Below are positions 19,504 to 28,649 of a stretch of 39,617 bases of DNA, piece after piece. The stretch covers positions 1 through 39,617 of the forward strand of contig JAUCBJ010002790.1 of NCBI GenBank assembly GCA_032718475.1. The letters run 5' to 3'. Position numbers and translations under genes: made by a program. This stretch comes from Nemertoderma westbladi (lineage: Eukaryota; Xenacoelomorpha; Nemertodermatida; Nemertodermatidae). The notes beneath the pieces are model-generated. The model saw only the letters and a program-made list of their open reading frames with translations, made no database searches and had not been told where the DNA came from. How positions within the stretch are numbered: position 1 is the first letter of the stretch; each line of letters opens with the position of its first letter.

Positions 19504-19996
19504 AATATACTAGGTTTAGATTCAGAGACCAATTAAGGTGACAGAAAAATGGTGGTTTACTGAGTAATATTTCAGCCAACAGGCCTTTATCAAACTCAAA
19601 CAATCAGATATATCTACCAACAGAGAAGCACAGTACAGACTCAGAATGCAATTCAAATTTCCCTCTAAAGACTATTGCACCAAAAAAGAAAAGATATACA
19701 GTACATCAACTAATTTAATGTTTCTAATTTTAATTGCACCAAATTGAAAAATGATTGAAAAAAGTCTATTCTAAATTTTGCGTGTGTCGTAATAGTAAAA
19801 AAAAATATATATGAAAAATGTATATAAAGAAATTTTTTGTACCTGTGATAATGTTTATATTACCTACCATCCGTATCGAAATCTTTAGCGTGCTGTATGT
19901 TAATGCTTGGTGTTTTTGTATGTATATATATAGATTGTGCTATTTTTCGATCTGCCAGTCCTTACATTGCCGTAGAGTTAGTACTTGAAAAGGATT
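19467..19996 (-). repeat. 5' pseudo-LTR of the Penelope-like element
   Basis: Nearly identical to 16176-16707. Two single-base deletions (near 19871 and 19954) and one substitution near 19843 are visible. The homology stops abruptly at AAGGATT (19996), where unrelated AT-rich DNA begins. The deletions break the C-terminal reading frame in this partial copy, which would therefore not make a nuclease end. Confidence 0.9.
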
Positions 19997-20926
19997 AATT
20001 TAAATAGAGAAAAGTACAAGGTTTTTTAAATGTTTGATAATGGACGCGACCTGGTAATTTAGATTTGATATCAAATTAAATTTCATTTCAAATTTACGCT
20101 CAGAACACTCCTTGATCTGTTTGAATCCACCACGCAAGGGGAACTGTGAAATTGTCATAAAATTGTAAATTGTCCAATTCAATGACATAGAATGAATGGG
20201 TCTTATTTATTTACTTAATGAAATAGAAAGGGACTTATATACATAATGAAATGAATAGGACTTACTTATTTACATTTTATATGAATTTTGAAACTTGCAA
20301 TTTGTATGAAAGATGAAGGGGCAATAAGTTTTGTTATTATAATATAAAGGTCATGATGATGAACGGGTATAAGTAAATGTGATGAAACGAGGCTAAATTG
20401 TATTTCTACTTATTTTAGATTTAGGTGAATATAGTATATTAGGATTTGTAAATTTGCCTCGACAGAGGCGTATCTTTGTTCAAAAAAAAGTATATTAGGA
20501 TGAATGGTTGAATGCGACCCCATAGAAGATTATATATATATATATATATAAGGAAAAAAATGTATAAAATAGTCCAGCAATTTTCCTTGGGTGAAAATTC
20601 AGATTTTTGTTTTTTTATTTCATCTAGAGCAGAATATGGTGAGGATTTTAATCTGAAAACGCATTAGCGAGATCACTTTCATTTCTCGAGGTATAGAGCT
20701 GTATGTCCATTTCTATGTCTGCATTCTATGTCTGTATAGAGCTGTATGTCCATTTCTACGTCTGCATTAAAATCAAGTTTGTTTATCTCTCTATCTCATC
20801 TAGTTTTTACTTCGTCTGTCTGTCTGTCTGACTGTCCGTCAAAATAATCTATCCCTTTGTCTATTTGTATATAAGTGACAATTATTAGTCTGTTTACTAG
20901 AAAGGCATTTCCTAAAGGAAATGCAA
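19997..20926. other. Spacer with small tandem repeats
   Basis: No gene. A ~50-bp tandem duplication lies at about 20695-20768 (TATAGAGCTGTATGTCCATT twice), a TA dinucleotide run at about 20531-20551 and a short GTCT run at about 20815-20830. A perfect hairpin GCATTTCC-TAAA-GGAAATGC (20905-20924) sits just outside the next element. Confidence 0.6.
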
Positions 20927-22167
20927 CCACGAAGCTAAGGAAAATTAAGCAAACGGCCACACTTTGGTTCGTTGCTTAGCCTAGTTTAGTAGCATATGCC
21001 AAAAATGAACTTCTATTCCCATGGAAACTAGAGTTCTCTGGAACTGTTGATTTCACCTTTGAAAAAAGATTTAGTCCAGGTTGTGGTTCATATAACACAT
21101 ATACCGAGTTTTAGAAAATATTGTAGTTTATGTCAAAATTAACGATTTTCTCTCAAAATGCATCTGTTTGCAGTGGTTGCCATGGAGACTGAAAAATAGA
21201 ACAACGTAATTCGGATGCAGAATAAGTTATATAGAGGGGGTACGGATTGGTCCCATGACATAATACCTTTAACTTTTGCTTCAAATTATCATCTTATAAA
21301 TTTGTACTACATCAGTTTAGCCTGGTTGCCATGGTAACAGGATTTTTTAATTTACCTCAATCTGCTCGGCTATGGCCCTTATAGTTGAGTTGAGAAACCC
21401 CAAGTTTATATCTATTGCGGTTTTTCTACAAGTAGAGTTATGAATATAGACTTGAATGATGATAGTCTTTAATAAAACCCAGTTACCACGGTAACTAGAT
21501 ATTTCTGGAATGTTTTGAGTTTCACTAAAAGTTCCAACAAGTGGTCCAGATCAGAACACATACCCAGTTTCATGAAATTTTATCGCGAAGTCTATGTCCA
21601 AATGAGTAATTTTTGTATAAAAACATATGTTTCAGCGGTTGCCATGGTAACTGCAAAATAGAACAATGAAATTTGAACGCAGAATAAGTTATATAGTGGG
21701 GTTAGGGGTTGGTCCCAAGTCATAACACCTTGTCCTTAGGCTTCAATTTTACATTTTATAAATTTTAACATCTGTTTAGCCCGGTTGCCAAGGTAACTGG
21801 ATTTTTCTATTTAACCTCAATCGGCTCTGCTATGGACCTTATAGTTGTGTTAAGAAACCCCAAGTTTATATCTATTATAGTTTTCCTACAAATAGAGTTA
21901 TAAATATTGCCTTGAAATACATAGACTTTTTTCTAAGTCCGTTGCCATGGAATCCAGATTTTTCCTAAATATGAGACCCATCCCACAAGATACGTATGAT
22001 GAGTAATATATACATGCAAAATTTCAGGGCATTTTAAATTCTAGTTTTTTCTGCAATAAAAAAACCAAATCTGCTCCATACAAGTAAAAGGGCCCACTAT
22101 GAATACACCATCTCAGCTAAGAAAAATCTTTCTTAGCGAAAGTAGTTGATTTTCCTTAGCTTCGTGG
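20927..22167. mobile_element. TIR element carrying a regular array of X-box-like palindromes
   Basis: The ends are inverted copies of CCACGAAGCTAAGGAAAAT (20927-20945 and 22149-22167). The interior is built of ~155-bp monomers, each containing a GTTGCCATGGTAAC-type palindrome. These lie at 21015 (degenerate), 21176, 21325, 21482, 21638, 21784 and 21941, spaced 146-161 bp. Monomers repeat in the order A-B-C with a ~460-bp period (21015/21482/21941, 21176/21638 and 21325/21784 are homologous groups). The palindrome matches the X-box recognised by RFX transcription factors. There is no open frame. Perfect hairpins lie just outside both ends. Confidence 0.75.
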
Positions 22168-22204
22168 ATCCCCATAAGTGTCCTATTTGGACACCTATGG
22201 GGAT
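22168..22204. repeat. Hairpin flanking the X-box element
   Basis: ATCCCCATA (22168-22176) pairs with TATGGGGAT (22196-22204), and GTGTCC/GGACAC extends the stem inside. It mirrors the hairpin at 20905-20924 on the other side, so hairpins may belong to the element. Confidence 0.7.
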
Positions 22205-22339
22205 ATAAGAGACAGACAGATGAACAAACAGGAAGACCGACATCGACAATATGATGTCAAAAATAAAAACTGAAATGAAATCAGCCACCTCGAAAACCCC
22301 AATAACGAAATTTTAGTGAGCTGGCGTGCTTCCTTTTAG

Positions 22340-22695
22340 GGAGTAAGGGCGGACCTCCTGGCGAGGGGAGTCTGGGCCGAACAGAGGGTGGCGTCATTTG
22401 ACATTGCGGTTGTAAACGCTGACGCCCCCTCTTATGTCAACCGGTCCATAGACTCCATTCTCCAGCAGAGGGTCCGCGCCAAGAAGGTACACTATGCCGC
22501 AGTGTGCGAGGACCGACGGATCTCCTTCACCCCCCTAGTCGGAACCACGAGCGAGGCCTAGCCTGTGTGCTGGGCGGAGTGCAGAGGCGCCTATTGTTTG
22601 CGCTGCTGCGCTCAAACTCCCTGTGCCTGCGTGGCGGTAGGCGGCCATGGAGGGCGCTCGGGTTCGGGGACGGTGCCGGTCTGTGGGGGGTTTGA
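22340..22695 (+). pseudogene. Broken C-terminal fragment of a reverse-transcriptase protein
   Basis: Frame 22343-22561 reads VRADLLARGVWAEQRVASFD, then IAVVNADAPSYVNRS and RISFTPLV, ending at a TAG. The sequel (VLGGVQRRLLFALLRSNSLC) continues in another frame to 22695. The pattern ADL..RG.W......FD..V.N..APSY is a recurrent C-terminal region of retroelement polymerase proteins of invertebrates, recognised here from memory. It is GC-rich against AT-rich flanks. At least one frameshift and no start codon make it a dead fragment. Confidence 0.6.
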
Positions 22696-23114
22696 CCTCC
22701 AAGACCGGTACTGAATCCAAGTTTTAGACTTGTGTTTGGTGGAGGGATGTAAAAATCTTACTAAATTTAATTTTGGTGGTGGTGGAAATTAAAATTAAAA
22801 ATTGTATTTGACTTTTTGTATGTATTATAATTCAATAATTAATAATTACTAATCTTTAATAAATTTAAAAATAAAAAAATGTATGTCTATTTATCAGGTT
22901 ATATTTATATAAAATCTGCACCTTGTATGTCCGCAATTTACGTCCTCATGGCCTCTTATCTGTTAATATTATCATCTGCTGCCACTGTGCTCAATCCTAC
23001 TGTACTTTTCTAACCATTGGCATTAACCTCTCATCCACTTAACCGGCTAACAATCCTCATGTTGTGCCATCTTGTATAACTATAGACCCAAGTTTCTTAA
23101 TTATTTATACTAAC
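22696..23114. other. AT-rich DNA, probably intron of the LamG gene
   Basis: It lies immediately downstream (minus strand) of the donor site of the last LamG exon. No further exon is recognisable before the retroelement fragment. Confidence 0.45.
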
Positions 23115-23768
23115 CTGTTGAAGATTGTATATCAAATTGTAAAATATCATCAACATTGTCGATATCTGGTAGATAACAATGATAATAGCGAACATGACCA
23201 ATGTATCCTTTAAACCCATATTGTCCAATTTCCTGTTTTCCTATCAACAGAGTGTTCTTAGTATCTGCTGTACCTCTAGCTGTTGATGGTGTATCAAACT
23301 CCAATATCTTATGTTCAACATTTCCTACTTTCTGACTGTAGAACATCACCTTTTTATGTATTGCATTGACAGCAACAGCCACCATATACCAATCTCCAAT
23401 ATCTGTAGCATCTCGCATTCTAAGCCCAGGAGATACTCCATTTAGAGCATTATAGTATAGGGTTTTTCCATCAGGGTGTAACCAAAAGTTCGAACCAACA
23501 GCAGCTTTATTTCCAAATTCAAATATCACACCATATTTATTAACCATAGGTTTTACAACAGCTACCATAGTAAACGTTTCGGTTAGTAACTCTACACCGT
23601 GGTGAACAGAAACATATCCACTATGGAAATTCATTGCCTGGTTATCAACTCCCGATGGTCCTGGGCCAAATGACGGGCCTCCTTTTATAGTTCCATTTTG
23701 ATTTCCTATCATGTCCTTCGCTCCATACTCTATGTATAATGGCCAGTGCGCTACTAGTTGAGATTCAT
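23115..23768 (-). CDS. Internal exon encoding a LamG/ConA-like domain (third in order)
   Basis: A 654-nt exon: acceptor TTTATTGCAG|AT at 23768 and donor ACAG|GTTAGT at 23115, phase 1 at both ends. It encodes about 218 residues of the Laminin_G_3/concanavalin-A-like fold: AHWPLYIEYGAKDMIG opening, QAMNFHSGYVSV, TFTMVAVVKPM, WYMVAVAVNAIHKKVMFYSQ, then LLIGKQ and FKGYIGHVRYYHCY. These match the usual order of the fold (N-terminal W, 'foldG-Y-V', 'W..va...dg', 'iG', 'f.G.i..vr.y'). Family members bind glycans or matrix proteins outside the cell. Compared with its two sisters it has lost the N-terminal Cys (LVAHW where the others have a C nearby) but keeps the C-terminal one. The open frame starts upstream of the acceptor at a non-coding ATG, so that start is not used. 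Confidence 0.82.
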
Positions 23769-23937
23769 CTGCAATAAATTCCAACTATGTATAGTGTCGT
23801 ACCTTAATGTCGTATTTTCTAAAAATTATAAATTAAAGCAAATTTTTTAATTAATTTAAATTTAATACTTTGTCGTCATATTTGATTATATGTGATTCAT
23901 TTTATTTTATATATTATCTTTTTTTATGTAGTAGTGT

Positions 23938-24017
23938 CTGTGGCAAACTATTGATTGTGGTAAACTATTGGTGTTTGTGGCAAACTATTGTTGTTTATGG
24001 CAAACTATTGGCATTTG
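23938..24017 (+). repeat. ~20-bp tandem repeat, four copies
   Basis: GTGGCAAACTATTGGTGTTT and variants occur four times in a row within the LamG intron. Confidence 0.8.
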
Positions 24018-24756
24018 TAATATACTAGTAGGGGGAAACTAAGAGCAACAATAGTGCCTTTGGAAAAAAATTTATGTTCATAGAAAGGAAAAAAGACAAC
24101 ATTTAAATTTCTGCACAACAACTAACACCATGGTTAAAGTAATAATGAAGTAGAATTGAAACAATGTGCCACTGTGCCAGTTCTATTTATACAGACGCTA
24201 GTCAATGTGTTGTGTATTAACATCATGAATAATGGTAGAGTTTGTACAGTATATTGCTCATTACAACTCAACGCAATTTACAACACAATGCCGGGAAAAT
24301 CTTTGGATAGTCAATAATGGTTGAAAGGACTGTTCAACATTGAGAGTTAGAAAGGCTGCCTAGCCCCTATTGCATTCAATGAAATAGCCAAGAGATGGGA
24401 GGAGCCATTGTGTTACAATGTTACAATTTTGTAATATATAATATTCTTTGCAAAATCCAATCCGCCAATGCAATCTAAATCTGTATCAGTTCGGGCTTTA
24501 TAAATAACAACGGTTGTAAAATGGTTGTTAAGAGCTGGCGGCAAATCCTTAAGGATTTGTAATGGTCTTAATAGGATCACCTTCCCGATAGTTATTTTTG
24601 GGGATGAAAGCTTATTTAACTTATTCATTTAAGTAATTTATTACCATTTATTATTATGAAATGGGAATCATTTATTATGATCCATGTCTTACACATATTA
24701 GTGTTTTCCTCACATTTTTGTGAATAATAGTCCTTTTCAGAGGTATGGAGAAGTGA

Positions 24757-24800
24757 TGTCTACTACTACTACTACCGGCATGCTGCATTACAGCTGCATT
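24757..24800 (-). mobile_element. Minimal 3'-end tag of the 36-39.6 kb LINE family
   Basis: A CTA repeat followed by CCGGCATGCTGCATTACAGC and TGCATT is the reverse complement of the last ~45 bp of the LINE that ends the window (GCTGCAATGCAGCATGCCG followed by TAG repeats). So it is an extremely short 5'-truncated insertion, or a remnant, on the minus strand. Confidence 0.75.
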
Positions 24801-24816
24801 AATATATATATTATAT

Positions 24817-26393
24817 ATATATATTTACTTGATTGTTCTGCCGCTGCCGGAACTAACTCCCAAATGGTAAAACGCTAAAAAGTTTATAAATTTTCGATTA
24901 TATTACATAATCTTTATCAAATAAACTAAAGCACTACTAAACTATAGACTACTGAACTAAAAAAACTACTAAACTTTCTCAAATATAACTAATGTACTAC
25001 CTAGCTAACTGCACTAAACAACTAATTTAAATTATATGAAACCGAGCAACTCCACCCACCTACAGACTGACAGATAGGACTGTAATGTAAGTCTATTACA
25101 AACCAAGTACATCCCTGTGTACTGGAGCACTGCAGTACCAAACTGCAGAAAGGATACACTAAACCGGTCAGTAACGCCTGACTCCCGAGCCCCAGTAATG
25201 CAGTAATGTTACGGTACTGCCAGACTACCGAACTACAGTAAGTCTACACACAACACAGTGGCGACGATACAGTACAAAAGCCCATACCAAACTACAGTAA
25301 GCCTACACCCAACACAGAGACGACGATACAGTACAAATGCCCATACAGTATAAACCACGCTACCATAATGCCAAAACACAAGAAATAATGGTACAGTATA
25401 AACTGCTAGTAAACCATAACAACATAAAAGTAAATTATTAACATAAAAGTAAATTATTAACCTATTGACGGAATTGCCAAATTACCGAAACCTTATCTAA
25501 TTAAATTCGCATTAAACCAAAGCAAATCCAAATCAAATGGTAACTATTCACTGCTACTAAATTGCTGTACTGTACATAAAATAAAAGTAAATTATTAACC
25601 TATTGACGGAATTGCCAAATTACCGAAACATTATCCATTTAAATTCACATTAACCAAGGCAAATCCAGAATCAAATAGTTACTATTCACTGTTACTAAAT
25701 TACATAATGCCAAAACACAAGAAATAATAGTACAGTATAAACTGCTAGTAAACCATAACCACATAAAAGTAAAATATTAACATAAAAGTAAATTATTAAC
25801 CTATTGACGGAATTGCCAAATTACCGAAACATTAACTAATTAAATTCACATTAAACCAAAGCAAATCCCAATCAAATGGTAACTATTCACTGTTACTAAA
25901 TTACTGTATATAAACTTAAACGTCACAGTTCGGTTACAAATCACCATCTAATATAATAAACGTTACCAACAAACCAGTTACAAATTAACGAAAACCGAAA
26001 CATTATCTAATTAAATTCACATTGAACCAAAGCAAATCCGAATCAAATGGTTACTATTCACTGTTACTAAATTACTGTATATAAACTTAAACGTCACCGT
26101 TCGGTTACCAATCACCATATAATATAATAAACGTTACCTACAAACCAGTTACAAATTACGGAAACCGAAACATTATCTAATTTAATTCACATTAAACCAA
26201 AGCAAATCCGAATCAAATAGTTACTATTCACTGTTACTAAATTACTGTATATAAACTTAAACGTCACCGTTTGGTTACAAATCACCATATAATATAATAA
26301 ACGTTACCAACCAACCACTTACAAATTACAGAAACCTATTAACCATTTGGGAGTTAGTTCCGGCAGCGGCAGAACAATCAAGTAAATATATAT
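24817..26393. mobile_element. DNA element with perfect 52-bp terminal inverted repeats and internal tandem repeats
   Basis: Left end 24817-24868 and right end 26342-26393 are exact reverse complements over 52 bp (core CTGCCGCTGCCGGAACTAAC). The interior holds a 341-bp tandem duplication (starting near 25363 and 25704) and five copies of a 140-200 bp unit containing ACCGAAACATTATCTAATTA (near 25483, 25624, 25825, 26002, 26164), plus a ~70-bp duplication at 25220-25355. There is no open frame. It sits inside the 7.4-kb LamG intron. TGGAGAAGT occurs on both sides (about 24747 and 26412), a possible but uncertain target duplication that would also include the LINE tag. Confidence 0.75.
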
Positions 26394-26742
26394 CTTTCCT
26401 TTCTGCGGTTTGGAGAAGTACTACTTGTTATATATTATATATATTTATATATATAATAGTAATAATTAGATGCAATAATATCACAGAAACACAATGGCGT
26501 TTACAGAAGTCATTAAGATGCTAAAATAGCTGAGATATTGGTGTTTTCTTTTTAAAAATTATTCAAAATTTGAAAACGATCTGTGATTGGCCGTGAAGTC
26601 ACTGTATGCCTTGGAATCCCATTGATATCAACATTCAGATACTTAATAATATCTTTGTGTAAATTAGGCAGTTTGTTAGGCAGTGGCTGCTACATTAGTA
26701 CAGTACAGCAGTCACCGGTACAAGCACTGCAGCACTATATAC

Positions 26743-28142
26743 TAGGGCGGTGCGTTTTTTACTTTTTTCCGATTTCATTGTTCTACCGGTGCACAAAAGT
26801 TGCAAAATGTTAAAAAAATAAGGCATAAAAAATTTATTTAAATTTCGTCTATATCTTCACGGTTGAAAATTTGATGATATTTATAACAATATAACACATT
26901 GAAAATTTATAACAATATAACACATTGATGAAAGATCAATGACTCAAGAAAGAACTTCCTGCATGCATCAAATGTCATCAAATGGGTCCAAACTTAGTTA
27001 GAGACCAAAATTTTAATTTTTGGATCAATGGAAGTAGTGCCAAATGCACATGACCAGAACCTACTCTTTGGCGCAAGTGATGATTATTCTCAATTTAGGT
27101 GATGGACAACTTTTAGTTCTCCTACGGCATTAATATTATGCTCATTAGAACCGCAATGACCGATTTAGTGGGGGTAGACACCATTAAAACAAGCATAGAG
27201 CGAATAGTTCTTGAGATATTGCAGAAAATGTTAAGTCTGGCACAAGTCAACATTACCGCCTTCATGATTTATAGACAAATACACAAAAATGTTACTTCTT
27301 ATTATCTTAAGGCATCAAAAATATACACATCAATGCAACAAATTGATGTAGTGTATACAGACACCTTCAAAATTAAAGAGTAGTGATTAATTCACTATAG
27401 TTTTTGTACAAAATGTGTAGAATGGGTCAACTCAATATCAAGTATTAATTGGTGGACATATTCTTGACATTTTGTATAATAACTCAAGAACAAATACTCT
27501 ACTCTTATTTTGAAGGTGTCTTCACCCACTATATCGATCATTTCTGTGATGTGTCTATTCGTCATTCCTTGAGATGATTCAAAATATCATTTTTAGTGTA
27601 TTTGTCCATATCACATCAAGGCGGTAATGTAGACTTGTGCCAGACTTCACATTTTCTGCGATATCTCAAGAACTATTCGCTCTACGTTTGTTTTGAAGGT
27701 GTCTACCCCCACTAAATCGGCCATTGCGGTTCTAATGAGCATAATATAAATGCAGTAGGAGAACTCAAAATTGGCCATCGCGAAAATTGAGAATAATCAT
27801 CACTTGCGCCAAATGGTAGGTTTTGGTCATGTGCCTGTGGCACTAGTTCCCTTTATCCAAAAATTAAAATTTTGGTATCTAACTAAGTTTGGACCCATTT
27901 GATGACATTTGATGCATGCAGGAAGTTCTTTTTTGAGTCATTGATCTTTCATCAATGTGTTATATTGTTATAAATTTCATTACAGTGCATCGCCATGGCA
28001 CAAAATTACAACCCTCTTGGGATCCGTGAAGATATAGACAAAATTTAAAGAAATTTTTTTTGCCTTATTTTTTTACCATATGGCAACTTTTGTGCACCGG
28101 TAGAACAATGAAATCGAAAAAAAGTAAAAAACGCACCACCCT
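26743..28142. mobile_element. Foldback element, ~1.4 kb, almost entirely inverted repeat
   Basis: It starts TAGGGCGGTGCGTTTTTTAC and ends with the inverted equivalent (GTAAAAAACGCACCACCCTA). The two halves stay complementary to the centre near 27443: CTACCGGTGCACAAAAGTTGC, ATATCTTCACGG, GGACCCATTTGATGAC-type, TTGGCGCAAGTGATGATTAT and AGACACCTTC blocks all recur inverted. Each arm is ~690 bp. TA or TAC flanks both sides (26740-26742; 28142-28144), and the other arm of the surrounding repeat shows the uninterrupted site (GTATACTTGC near 30815). There is no coding capacity. Confidence 0.8.
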
Positions 28143-28189
28143 ACCCTACTTGTTTATTTATACGGCACACAGAGAGTACTCGGGATAAT

Positions 28190-28640
28190 GAGGAGGAGCG
28201 AATATGGTGCCGGAAGCCGGAACAATGGCAAGGAGGAGCGAATGTGGCAAATGGGGGGGTACCCAGAACAACAATGAGGAGGAGCGAATACGGTGTACAG
28301 CGAACCGGGGGTACCCAGAACAATGACGAGGAGGAGCGAATATGGTTTACAGCGAACAGGGGGTACCCGGAACAACGACGAGGAGGAACGAATATGGTGT
28401 ACAGCGAACAGGGGGTACCCGAAACAACGACAAGGAGGAGCAAATACGGTGTACAGTGTACAGGGGGTACCCGGAACAACGACGAGGAGGAGTGAATATG
28501 GTGTACAGCGAATGGGGGGGTACCCGGAACAATGACGAGGAGGAGTGAATACAGTGTACAGCGAACGGGGGGTACCCGGAACAACGACAAGGTGGAGCGA
28601 ATACGGTGTACAGCGAATGGGGGGTACCCTGGGCCGGAAC
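28190..28640 (+). repeat. ~51-bp minisatellite, about nine copies
   Basis: The unit contains AGGAGGAGCGAATATGGTGT, a short spacer and GGGGGGTACCCGGAACAACG. Early copies are shorter. Frames on both strands stay open (for example 28141-28770 on the minus strand) only because the unit lacks stops. Part of a related array in inverse orientation lies at 30640-30800, interrupted by C27. Confidence 0.88.
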
Positions 28641-28649
28641 GACCATGAG

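Larger units (their letters stand above)
16176..19996 (-). mobile_element. Penelope-like retroelement (EN+), apparently intact, with terminal direct repeats
   Basis: Transcribed on the minus strand. One long ORF (16573-19503) is framed by direct repeats of 532 bp (16176-16707) and 530 bp (19467-19996). The upstream copy holds the last ~45 codons of the ORF with two 1-base deletions, then the 3' flank, then the first 12 codons of the full ORF. This is the usual Penelope layout of a partial copy joined in tandem to a full copy (pseudo-LTRs). Identity between the repeats is about 99% by eye and the main ORF is uninterrupted, which points to recent insertion. Confidence 0.9.

Noticed and set aside
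24413-24628. 71-codon minus-strand frame in the LamG intron
   Set aside because: No splice sites consistent with the phase-1 exons and no known domain.
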